From the NCBI GenBank assembly GCA_036971475.1, contig JBAIZL010000006.1:90998046-91062045 (forward strand): a stretch of DNA of 64,000 nt. Reading direction: 5' to 3'. Below the pieces are notes generated by a model that was given only the letters and a program-made list of their open reading frames with translations, made no database searches and was not told where the DNA came from. Numbering within the stretch: the first letter of the stretch is position 1; every line of letters begins with the position of its first letter. Position numbers and translations under genes: made by a program. The DNA comes from Prosapia bicincta (taxonomy: Eukaryota; Arthropoda; Insecta; Hemiptera; Cercopidae). Below are positions 52,601 to 64,000 of the stretch, in pieces.

Positions 52601-55260
52601 TTTGCGATTTCTACAAAAAATGGATTTCTCATTTAAAAAGCATTAATAACGTAGAATCGACCATAGATTCGCTATGTGCACTTAGAATTGATCTATAATA
52701 AGTAATATATTAGCTATGGCAATTGTCATATATTTGCTCTAAAAAAAATGCATGAATTATAGTTCATGGATTTTGCGATTTCTACAAAAAATGGATTTCT
52801 CATTTAAAATGCATTAATAACGTAGAATCGACCATAGATTCGCATTGTGCACTTAGAATTGAACTATAATAAGTATTATAGGAGCTATGGCAATTGTCAT
52901 ATATTTGCTCTTAAAAAAAATGCATGAATTATAGTTCATGGATTTTTCGATTTCTACAAAAAATGGATTACTCATGTAAAATGCATTAATAACGTAGAAT
53001 CGACCATAGATTCGCATTGTGCACTTAGAATTGAACTATAATAAGTATTATAGGAGCTATGGCAATTGTCATATATTTGCTCTAAAAAAAATGCATGAAT
53101 TATAGTTCATGGATTTTGCGATTTCTACAAAAAATGGATTTCTCATTTAAAAAGCATAAATAACGCAGAATCGACCATAGATTCGCATTGTGCACTTAGA
53201 ATTGTACTATAATTAGTAATATAGGAGCTATGGCAATTGTCATATATTTGCTCTAAACAAAATGCATGAATTATAGTTCATGGAGTTTGCGATTTCTACA
53301 AAAAATGGATTTCTCATTTAAAATGCATTATAACGTAGAATCGACCATAGATTCGCATTGTGCTCTTAGAATTGAACTATAATAAGTATTATGGGAGCTA
53401 TGGCAATTGTCATATATTTGCTCTAAAAAAAATGCATGAATTATAGTTCATGGATTTTGCGATTTCTACAAAAAATGGATTTCTCATTTAAAAAGCATTA
53501 ATAACGTAGAATCGACCATAGATTCGCTATGTGCACTTAGAATTGATCTATAATAAGTATTATAGGAGCTATGGCAATTGTCATATATTTGCTCTAAAAA
53601 AAATGCATGAATTATAGTTCATGGATTTTGCGATTTCTACAAAAAATGGATTTCTCATTTAAAATGCATTAATAACGTAGAATCGACCATAGATTCGCAT
53701 TGTGCACTTAGAATTGAACTATAATAAGTATTATAGGAGCTATCGCAATTGTCATATATTTGCTCTAAAACAAATCCAGGATTTATAGGTCATTAATTTT
53801 GCGATTTCTACAAAAAATGGATTTCTCATTTAAAAAGCATAAATAACGCAGAATCGACCATAGATTCGCATTGTGCACTTAGAATTGATCTATAATAAGT
53901 AATATAGGAGCTATGGCAATTGTCATATATTTGCTCTAAAAAAAATGCATGAATTATAGTTCATGGATTTTGCGATTTCTACAAAAAATGGATTTCTCAT
54001 TTAAAATGCATTAATAACGTAGAATCGACCATAGATTCGCATTGTGCACTTAGAATTGATCTATAATAAGTAATATAGGAGCTATGGCAATTGTCATATA
54101 TTTGCTCTAAAAAAAATGCATGAATTATAGTTCATGGATTTTGCGATTTCTACAAAAAATGGATTTCTCATTTAAAATGCATTAATAACGTAGAATCGAC
54201 CATAGATTCGCATTGTGCACTTAGAATTGAACTATAATAAGTAATATATTAGCTATGGCAATTGTCATATATTTGCTCTAAAAAAAATGCATGAATTATA
54301 GTTCATGGATTTTGCGATTTCTACAAAAAATGGATTTCTCATTTAAAATGAATTAATAACGCAGAATCGACCATAGATTCGCATTGTGCACTTAGAATTG
54401 ATCTATAATAAGTATTATAGGAGCTATGGCAATTGTCATATATTTGCTCTAAAAAAAATGCATGAATTATAGTTCATGGATTTTGCGATTTCTACAAAAA
54501 ATGGATTTCTCATTTAAAATGCATTAATAACGTAGAATCGACCATAGATTCGCATTGTGCACTTAGAATTGATCTATAATAAGTATTATAGGAGCTATCG
54601 CAATTGTCATATATTTGCTCTAAAAAAAATGCATGAATTATAGTTCATGGATTTTGCGATTTCTACAAAAAATGGATTTCTCATTTAAAAAGCATAAATA
54701 ACGCAGAATCGACCATAGATTCGCATTGTGCACTTAGAATTGATCTATAATAAGTAATATAGGAGCTATGGCAATTGTCATATATTTGCTCTAAAAAAAA
54801 TGCATGAATTATAGTTCATGGATTTTGCGATTTCTACAAAAAATGGATTTGTCATTTAAAATGCATTAATAACGTAGAATCGACCATAGATTCGCATTGT
54901 GCACTTAGAATTGAACTATAATAAGTATTATAGGAGCTATGGCAATTGTCATATATTTGCTCTTAAAAAAAATGCATGAATTATAGTTCATGGATTTTGC
55001 GATTTCTACAAAAATGGATATCTCATTTAAAATGCATTAATAACGTAGATTCGACCATAGATTCGCATTGTGCACTTAGAATTGATCTATAATAAGTATT
55101 ATAGGAGCTATGGCAATTGTCATATATTTGCTCTAAAAAAAATGCATTAATTATAGTTCATGGATTTTGCGATTTCTACAAAAAATGGATTACTCATGTA
55201 AAATGCATTAATAACGTAGAATCGACCATAGATTCGCATTGTGCACTTAGAATTGAACTA

Positions 55261-58200
55261 TAATAAGTATTATAGGAGCTATCGCAATTGTCATCTATTT
55301 GCTCTAAAAAAAATGCATGAGTTATAGTTCATGGATTTTGCGATTTCTACAAAAAATGGATTTCTCATTTAAAATGCATTAATGACGTAGAATCGACCAT
55401 AGATTCGCATTGTGCACTTAGAATTGAACTATAATAAGTATTATAGGAGCTATGGCAATTGTCATATATTTGCTCTAAAAAAAATGCATGAATTATAGTT
55501 CATGGATTTTGCGATTTCTACAAAAAATGGATTTCTCATTTAAAATGCATTAATAACGTAGAATCGACCATAGATTCGCATTGTGCACTTAGAATTGATC
55601 TATAATAAGTATTATAGGAGCTATCGCAATTGTTATATATTTGCTCTAAAAAAAATGCATGAATTATAGTTCATGGATTTTGCGATTTCTACAAAAAATG
55701 GATTTCTCATTTAAAAAGCATAAATAACGCAGAATCGACCATAGATTCGCATTGTGCACTTAGAATTGTACTATAATTAGTAATATAGGAGCTATGGCAA
55801 TTGTCATATATTTGCTCTAAACAAAATGCATGAATTATAGTTCATGGATTTTGCGATTTCTACAAAGAATTGGATTTCTCATTTAAAATGCATTAATAAC
55901 GTAGAATCGACCATAGATTCGCATTGTGCTCTTAGAATTGAACTATAATAAGTATTATGGGAGCTATGGCAATTGTCATATATTTCCTCTAAAAAAAATG
56001 CATGAATTATAGTTCATGGATTTTGCGATTTCTACAAAAAATGGATTTCTCATTTAAAAAGCATAAATAACGCAGAATCGACCATAGATTCGCATTGTGC
56101 ACTTAGAATTGATCTATAATAAGTAATATAGGAGCTATGGCAATTGTCATATATTTGCTCTAAAAAAAATGCATGGATTATAGTTCATGGATTTTGCGAT
56201 TTCTACAAAAAATGGATTTCTCATTTAAAATGCATTAATAACGTAGAATCGACCATAGATTCGCATTGTGCACTTAGAATTGAACTATAATAAGTATTAT
56301 AGGAGCTATGGCAATTGTCATATATTTGCTCTTAAAAAAAATGCATGAATTATAGTTCATGGATTTTGCGATTTCTACAAAAAATGGATTACTCATGTAA
56401 AATGCATTAATAACGTAGAATCGACCATAGATTCGCATTGTGCACTTAGAATTGAACTATAATAAGTATTATAGGAGCTATCGCAATTGTCATATATTTG
56501 CTCTAAAAAAAATGCATGAATTATAGTTCATGGATTTTGCGATTTCTACAAAAAATGGATTTCTCATTTAAAATGCATTAATAACGTAGAATCGACCATA
56601 GATTCGCTATGTGCACTTAGAATTGATCTATAATAAGTAATATAGGAGCTATGGCAATTGTCATATATTTGCTCTAAAAAAAATGCATGAATTATAGTTC
56701 ATGGATTTTGCGATTTCTACAAAAAATGGATTTCTCATTTAAAATGCATTAATAACGTAAAATCGACCATAGATTCGCATTGTGCACTTAGAATTGATCT
56801 ATAATAAGTATTATAGGAGCTATCGCAATTGTTATATATTTGCTCTAAAAAAAATGCATGAATTATAGTTCATGGATTTTGCGATTTCTACAAAAAATGG
56901 ATTTCTCATTTAAAAAGCATAAATAACGCAGAATCGAATATAGATTCGCATTGTGCACTTAGAATTGTACTATAATTAGTAATATAGGAGCTATGGCAAT
57001 TGTCATATATTTGCTCTAAACAAAATGCATGAATTATAGTTCATGGATTTTGCGATTTCTACAAAGAATTGGATTTCTCATTTAAAATGCATTAATAACG
57101 TAGAATCGACCATAGATTCGCATTGTGCTCTTAGAATTGAACTATAATAAGTATTATGGGAGCTATGGCAATTGTCATATATTTCCTCTAAAAAAAATGC
57201 ATGAATTATAGTTCATGGATTTTGCGATTTCTACAAAAAATGGATTTCTCATTTAAAAAGCATAAATAACGCAGAATCGACCATAGATTCGCATTGTGCA
57301 CTTAGAATTGAACTATAATAAGTATTATAGGAGCTATCGCAATTGTCATATATTTGCTCTAAAAAAAATGCATGAGTTATAGTTCATGGATTTTGCGATT
57401 TCTACAAAAAATGGATTTCTCATTTAAAATGCATTAATGACGTAGAATCGACCATAGATTCGCATTGTGCACTTAGAATTGAACTATAATAAGTATTATA
57501 GGAGCTATGGCAATTGTCATATATTTGCTCTAAAAAAAATGCATGAATTATAGTTCATGGATTTTGCGATTTCTACAAAAAATGGATTTCTCATTTAAAA
57601 TGCATTAATAACGTAGAATCGACCATAGATTCGCATTGTGCACTTAGAATTGATCTATAATAAGTATTATAGGAGCTATCGCAATTGTTATATATTTGCT
57701 CTAAAAAAAATGCATGAATTATAGTTCATGGATTTTGCGATTTCTACAAAAAATGGATTTCTCATTTAAAAAGCATAAATAACGCAGAATCGACCATAGA
57801 TTCGCATTGTGCACTTAGAATTGTACTATAATTAGTAATATAGGAGCTATGGCAATTGTCATATATTTGCTCTAAACAAAATGCATGAATTATAGTTCAT
57901 GGATTTTGCGATTTCTACAAAGAATTGGATTTCTCATTTAAAATGCATTAATAACGTAGAATCGACCATAGATTCGCATTGTGCTCTTAGAATTGAACTA
58001 TAATAAGTATTATGGGAGCTATGGCAATTGTCATATATTTCCTCTAAAAAAAATGCATGAATTATAGTTCATGGATTTTGCGATTTCTACAAAAAATGGA
58101 TTTCTCATTTAAAAAGCATAAATAACGCAGAATCGACCATAGATTCGCATTGTGCACTTAGAATTGATCTATAATAAGTAATATAGGAGCTATGGCAATT

Positions 58201-59491
58201 GTCATATATTTGCTCTAAAAAAAATGCATGAATTATAGTTCATGGATTTTGCGATTTCTACAAAAAATGGATTTCTCATTTAAAATGCATTAATAACGTA
58301 GAATCGACCATAGATTCGCATTGTGCACTTAGAATTGAACTATAATAAGTATTATAGGAGCTATGGCAATTGTCATATATTTGCTCTTAAAAAAAATGCA
58401 TGAATTATAGTTCATGGATTTTGCGATTTCTACAAAAAATGGATATCTCATTTAAAATGCATTAATAACGTAGATTCGACCATAGATTCGCATTGTGCAC
58501 TTAGAATTGATCTATAATAAGTATTATAGGAGCTATGGCAATTGTCATATATTTGCTCTAAAAAAAATGCATTAATTATAGTTCATGGATTTTGCGATTT
58601 CTACAAAAAATGGATTACTCATGTAAAATGCATTAATAACGTAGAATCGACCATAGATTCGCATTGTGCACTTAGAATTGAACTATAATAAGTATTATAG
58701 GAGCTATCGCAATTGTCATATATTTGCTCTAAAAAAAATGCATGAATTATAGTTCATGGATTTTGCGATTTCTACAAAAAATGGATTTCTCATTTAAAAT
58801 GCATTAATAACGTAGAATCGACCATAGATTCGCTATGTGCACTTAGAATTGATCTATAATAAGTAATATAGGAGCTATGGCAATTGTCATATATTTGCTC
58901 TAAAAAAAATGCATGAATTATAGTTCATGGATTTTGCGATTTCTACAAAAAATGGATTTCTCATTTAAAATGCATTAATAACGTAAAATCGACCATAGAT
59001 TCGCATTGTGCACTTAGAATTGAACTATAATAAGTATTATAGGAGCTATGGCAATTGTCATATATTTGCTCTTAAAAAAAATGCATGAATTATAGTTCAT
59101 GGATTTTGCGATTTCTACAAAAAATGGATATCTCATTTAAAATGCATTAATAACGTAGATTCGACCATAGATTCGCATTGTGCACTTAGAATTGATCTAT
59201 AATAAGTATTATAGGAGCTATGGCAATTGTCATATATTTGCTCTAAAAAAAATGCATTAATTATAGTTCATGGATTTTGCGATTTCTACAAAAAATGGAT
59301 TACTCATGTAAAATGCATTAATAACGTAGAATCCACCATAGATTCGCATTGTGCACTTAGAATTGAACTATAATAAGTATTATAAGAGCTATCGCAATTG
59401 TCATATATTTGCTCTAAAAAAAATGCATGAATTATAGTTCATGGATTTTGCGATTTCTACAAAAAATGGATTTCTCATTTAAAATGCATTA
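55261..59491 (+). repeat. 7+5-monomer nested repeat (2055-bp spacing) in domain E
   Basis: TACAAAGAATTGG is at 55861, 57060 and 57916 (1199 and 856 bp apart: seven then five monomers, each slightly lengthened by a one-base insertion). AATGACGTAG is at 55381, 57436 and 59491, spaced exactly 2055 bp twice. ATATTTCCTC (about 55980, 57180 and 58036) and TTGTTATAT (about 55631, 56829 and 57686) follow the same 7+5 pattern. GCATGAGTTATAG is shared only by the first two copies. Confidence 0.8.
58300..59385 (+). repeat. 4-monomer local duplication
   Basis: GCTCTTAAAAAAAATG, then GGATATCTC with GTAGATTCG, then GCATTAATTATAG, then GATTACTCATG occur in order at about 58384-58620 and again at about 59069-59310. 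GGATATCTC is at 58441 and 59126, 685 bp apart (four monomers plus one base). The second copy has private changes GAATCCACC (about 59330) and ATTATAAGAGC (about 59380). Confidence 0.75.
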
Positions 59492-60431
59492 ATGACGTAG
59501 AATCGACCATAGATTCGCATTGTGCACTTAGAATTGAACTATAATAAGTATTATAGGAGCTATGGCAATTGTCATATATTTGCTCTAAAAAAAATGCATG
59601 AATTATAGTTCATTAATTTTGCGATTTCTACAAAAAATGGATTTCTCATTTAAAATGCATTAATAACGTAGAATCGACCATAGATTCGCATTGTGCACTT
59701 AGAATTGAACTATATTAAGTATTATAGGAGCTATGGCAATTGTCATATATTTGCTCTAAAAAAAATGCATGAATTATAGTTCATGGATTTTGTGATTTCT
59801 ACAAAAAATGGATTACTCATTTAAAATGCATTAATAACGCAGAATCGAACATAGATTCGCATTGTGCACTTAGAATTGATCTATAATAAGTATTATAGGA
59901 GCTATGGCAATTGTCATATATTTGCTCTAAAAAAAATGCATGAATTATAGTTCATGGATTTTCCGATTTCTACAAAAAATGGATTTCTCATTTAAAATGC
60001 ATTAATAACGTAGAATCGACCATAGATTCGCATTGTGCACTTAGAATTGATCTATAATAAGTATTATAGGAGCTATCGCAATTGTCATATATTTGCTCTA
60101 AAAAAAATGCATGAATTATAGTTCATGGATTTTGCGATTTCTACAAAAAATGGATTTCTCATTTAAAAAGCATTAATAACGTAGAATCGACCATAGATTC
60201 GCTATGTGCACTTAGAATTGATCTATAATAAGTAATATATTAGCTATGGCAATTGTCATATATTTGCTCTAAAAAAAATGCATGAATTATAGTTCATGGA
60301 TTTTGCGATTTCTACAAAAAATGGATTTCTCATTTAAAATGCATTAATAACGTAGAATCGACCATAGATTCGCATTGTGCACTTAGAATTGAACTATAAT
60401 AAGTATTATAGGAGCTATGGCAATTGTCATA

Positions 60432-62500
60432 TATTTGCTCTTAAAAAAAATGCATGAATTATAGTTCATGGATTTTTCGATTTCTACAAAAAATGGATTA
60501 CTCATGTAAAATGCATTAATAACGTAGAATCGACCATAGATTCGCATTGTGCACTTAGAATTGAACTATAATAAGTATTATAGGAGCTATCGCAATTGTC
60601 ATATATTTGCTCTAAAAAAAATGCATGAATTAGAGTTCATGGATTTTGCGATTTCTACAAAAAATGGATTTCTCATTTAAAATGCATTAATAACGTAGAA
60701 TCGACCATAGATTCGCATTGTGCACTTAGAATTGAACTATAATAAGTATTATAGGAGCTATGGCAATTGTCATATATTTGCTCTAAAAAAATGCATGAAT
60801 TATAGTTCATTAATTTTGCGATTTCTACAAAAAATGGATTTCTCATTTAAAATGCATTAATAACGTAGAATCGACCATAGATTCGCATTGTGCACTTAGA
60901 ATTGAACTATAATAAGTATTATAGGAGCTATGGCAATTGTCATATATTTGCTCTAAAAAAAATGCATGAATTATAGTTCATGGATTTTGTGATTTCTACA
61001 AAAAATGGATTTCTCATTTCAAAAGCATTAATAACGTAGAATCGACCATAAATTCGCTATGTGCACTTAGAATTGATCTATAATAAGTATTATAGGAGCT
61101 ATGGCAATTGTCATATATTTGCTCTAAAAAAAATGCATGAATTATAGTTCATGGATTTTGCGATTTCTACAAAAAATGGATTTCTCATTTAAAAAGCATA
61201 AATAACGCAGAATCGACCATAGATTCGCATTGTGCACTTAGAATTGTACTATAATTAGTAATATAGGAGCTATGGCAATTGTCATATATTTGCTCTAAAC
61301 AAAATGCATGAATTATAGTTCATGGATTTTGCGATTTCTACAAAAAATGGATTTCTCATTTAAAATGCATTAATAACGTAGAATCGACCATAGATTCGCA
61401 TTGTGCTCTTAGAATTGAACTATAATAAGTATTATGGGAGCTATGGCAATTGTCATATATTTGCTCTAAAAAAAATGCATGAATTATAGTTCATGGATTT
61501 TGCGATTTCTACAAAAAATGGATTTCTCATTTAAAAAGCATTAATAACGTAGAATCGACCATAGATTCGCTATGTGCACTTAGAATTGATCTATAATAAG
61601 TATTATAGGAGCTATGGCAATTGTCATATATTTGCTCTAAAAAAAATGCATGAATTATAGTTCATGGATTTTGCGATTTCTACAAAAAATGGATTTCTCA
61701 TTTAAAATGCATTAATAACGTAGAATCGACCATAGATTCGCATTGTGCACTTAGAATTGAACTATATTAAGTATTATAGGAGCTATCGCAATTGTCATAT
61801 ATTTGCTCTAAAACAAATCCAGGATTTATAGTTCATGGATTTTGCGATTTCTACAAAAAATGGATTTCTCATTTAAAAAGCATAAATAACGCAGAATCGA
61901 CCATAGATTCGCATTGTGCACTTAGAATTGATCTATAATAAGTAATATAGGAGCTATGGCAATTGTCATATATTTGCTCTAAAAAGAATGCATGAATTAT
62001 AGTTCATGGATTTTGCGATTTCTACAAAAAATGGATATCTCATTTAAAATGCATTAATAACGTAGAATCGACCATAGATTCGCATTGTGCACTTAGAATT
62101 GATCTATAATAAGTAATATAGGAGCTATGGCAATTGTCATATATTTGCTCTAAAAAAAATGCTTGATTTATAGTTCATGGATTTTGCGATTTCTACAAAA
62201 AATGGATTTCTCATTTAAAATGCATTAATAACGTAGAATCGACCATAGATTAGCATTGTGCACTTAGAATTGAACTATAATAAGTATTATAGGAGCTATG
62301 GCAATTGTCATATATTTGCTCTTAAAAAAAATGCATGAATTATAGTTCATGGATTTTTCGATTTCTACAAAAAATGGATATCTCATTTAAAATGCATTAA
62401 TAACGTAGATTCGACCATAGATTCGCATTGTGCACTTAGAATTGATCTATAATAAGTATTATAGGAGCTATGGCAATTGTCATATATTTGCTCAAAAAAA
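60432..62500 (+). repeat. Long-range duplicate block, right copy (partner 50850-52600)
   Basis: This is the longer partner. It has an additional boundary between the TTTCAAAAGC monomer and the AAAGCATAAATAACGCAG/GTACTATAATTAG monomer. It also has separate AAAAGCATTAATAACG/TTCGCTATGTG and AAAATGCATTAATAACG/GAACTAT monomers. In the left copy each of these pairs is merged into one chimeric monomer. Private changes here include AACTATATTAAG (about 61761), AAAAAGAATGC (about 61980) and GCTTGATTTATAG (about 62161). Confidence 0.78.
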
Positions 62501-64000
62501 ATGCATGAATTATAGTTTATGGATTTTGCGATTTCTACAAAAAATGGATTTCTCATTTAAAATGCATTAATAACGTAGAATCGACCATAGATTCGCATTG
62601 TGCACTTAGAATTGATCTATAATAAGTATTATAGGAGCTATGGCAATTGTCATATATTTGCTCTAAAAAAAATGCATGAATTATAGTTCATGGATTTTGC
62701 GATTTCTACAAAAAATGGATATCTCATTTAAAATGCATTAATAACGTAGAAACGACCATAGATTCGCATTGTGCACTTAGAATTGAACTATAATAAGTTT
62801 TATAGGAGCTATCGCAATTGTCATATATTTGCTCTAAAAAAAATGCATGAATTATAGTTCATGGATTTTTCGATTTCTACAAAAAATGGATTTCTCATTT
62901 AAAATGCATTAATAACGTAGAATCGACCATAGATTCGCATTGTGCACTTAGAATTGAACTATAATAAGTATTATAGGAGCTATGGCAATTGTCATATATT
63001 TGCTCTAAAAAAAATGCATGAATTATAGTTCATGGATTTTGCGATTTCTACAAAAAATGGATTTCTCATTTAAAATGCATTAATAACGTAGAATCGACCA
63101 TAGATTCGCATTGTGCACTTAGAATTGAACTATAATAAGTTTTATAGGAGCTATCGCAATTGTCATATATTTGCTCTAAAAAAATGCATGAATAATAGTT
63201 CATGGATTTTGCGATTTCTACAAAAAATGGATTTCTCATTTAAAATGCATTAATAACGTAGAATCGACCATAGATTCGCATTGTGCACTTAGAATAGATC
63301 TATAATAAGTAATATAGGAGCTATGGCAATTGTCATATATTTGCTCTAAAAAAAATGCATGAATTATAGTTCATGGATTTTGCGATTTCTACAAAAAATG
63401 GATTTTTCATTTAAAATGCATTATAACGTAGAATCGACCATAGATTCGCATTGTGCACTTAGAATTGATCTATAATAAGTAATATAGGAGCTATGGCAAT
63501 TGTCATATATTTGCTCTAAAAAAAATGCATGAATTATAGTTCATGGATTTTGCGATTTCTACAAAAAAGGGATTTCTCATTTAAAATGCATTAATAACGT
63601 AGAATCGACCATAGATTCGCATTGTGCACTTTGAATTGAACTATAATAAGTATTATAGGAGCTATGGCAATTGTCATATATTTGCTCTTAAAAAAAATGC
63701 ATGAATTATAGTTCATGGATTTTGCGATTTCTACAAAAAATGGATATCTCATTTAAAATGCATTAATAACGTAGAAACGACCATAGATTCGCATTGTGCA
63801 CTTAGAATTGAACTATAATAAGTTTTATAGGAGCTATCGCAATTGTCATATAGTTGCTCTAAAAAAAATGCATGAATTATAGTTCATGGATTTTGCGATT
63901 TATACAAAAAATGGATTTCTCATTTAAAATGCATTAATAACGTAGATTCGACCATAGATTCGCATTGTGCACTTAGAATTGATCTATAATAAGTATTATA

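Larger units (their letters stand above)
1..64000 (+). repeat. 171-bp AT-rich tandem satellite array, probably centromeric
   Basis: The whole window is made of one head-to-tail monomer. The motif GATTTCTAC recurs at 1, 172, 343 and onward to the end, giving a period of 171 bp with 1-2 bp indels (about 375 copies). All copies are in the same orientation. No unique DNA, transposon, RNA gene or credible coding sequence interrupts the array. The consensus has 22 C and 27 G in 171 bases. Neighbouring monomers differ from one another, while blocks of several monomers repeat almost exactly, which is higher-order repeat structure. Such arrays are known from eukaryotic centromeres and pericentromeres; placing this one at a centromere is inference, because nothing in the window reports kinetochore chromatin. 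It could also be a non-centromeric heterochromatic or subtelomeric satellite. I do not recognise the family or species. Confidence 0.97.
46901..64000 (+). repeat. Domain E: mosaic satellite with 12-mer and long-range repeats
   Basis: Domain D's 170-bp ATAGC monomers largely stop near 46.0 kb. From 46.9 kb the array is a patchwork of recurring subtypes: GTGCTCTTAG with ATGGGAGC, AAAGCATAAATAACGCAG with GTACTATAATTAG, TTCGCTATGTG, AGTAATATATTAGC, GCTCTTAAAAAAAATG, GGATATCTC with GTAGATTCG, and GATTACTCATG. These appear in similar short orders repeatedly but without a single fixed period. AATCCAGG monomers occur at 51895, 53776 and 61819. A small two-base loss, GCATTATAACG, occurs at both about 53325 and 63417. 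There is no gene or interruption, and the array runs off the end of the window. Confidence 0.78.

Noticed and set aside
1..64000. Primate alpha satellite, because of the 171-bp period
   Set aside because: I recognise no alpha-satellite consensus motif in any monomer; only the length agrees.
1..64000. CRISPR array
   Set aside because: Repeats are contiguous 171-bp monomers with no unique spacers and no cas genes.
1..64000. Embedded transposon, tRNA/rRNA gene, telomere repeat or array inversion
   Set aside because: Reading through, the monomer landmarks recur without a gap in one orientation from start to end, leaving no room for any such element.

Overview
The whole window is one uninterrupted tandem satellite DNA array. 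A monomer of about 171 bp repeats head-to-tail, always in the same orientation, from base 1 to base 64000, giving roughly 375 copies (64000 divided by about 170.8). I see no unique sequence, gene, RNA gene, transposon, inversion or other interruption. The monomer is AT-rich: 49 G+C in the 171 bases of my hand-read consensus, about 29% GC. Megabase-style arrays of nucleosome-length monomers with higher-order repeats (HORs) are typical of eukaryotic centromeric or pericentromeric heterochromatin, so this is most likely a centromere-type satellite from a long-read eukaryotic assembly. I cannot name the species. The length matches primate alpha satellite, but I recognise no alpha-satellite sequence and no CENP-B box.

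Layout, using the G of the GATTTCTAC motif at base 1 as monomer position 1. Domain A (about 1-6.36 kb) is a 20-monomer HOR of 3415 bp, present 1.9 times and nearly identical between copies. Domain B (about 6.36-18.2 kb) is a mosaic of blocks repeated at 14, 16, 17, 25 and 42 monomer spacings. Domain C (about 18.4-35.85 kb) contains a HOR whose consecutive copies measure 17, 16, 14, 14, 12 and 16 monomers; the two 14-mer spacings are exactly 2392 bp. Domain D (about 36.9-46.9 kb) is dominated by 170-bp monomers carrying a 1-bp deletion, arranged as dimers nested in 7-, 8- and 10-mers. Domain E (about 46.9-64 kb) is a mosaic with a 7+5-mer repeat (exact 2055-bp spacing) and a long-range duplication 56-58 monomers apart. 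Monomers rich in private mutations cluster at about 18.1-18.45 kb (B/C) and 36.0-37.2 kb (C/D).

The monomer carries two strong 18-bp dyad symmetries, at positions 88-105 and 146-163, a weaker one at 49-65, and A-tracts at 10-15 and 136-143. Every forward frame of the consensus is blocked by stops. Because 171 is a multiple of three the stops recur in the same frames, which fits the absence of any credible coding sequence. The interesting content is evolutionary: variable HOR lengths, chimeric junction monomers that look like in-register unequal crossover products, and possible protein-binding or cruciform dyads.
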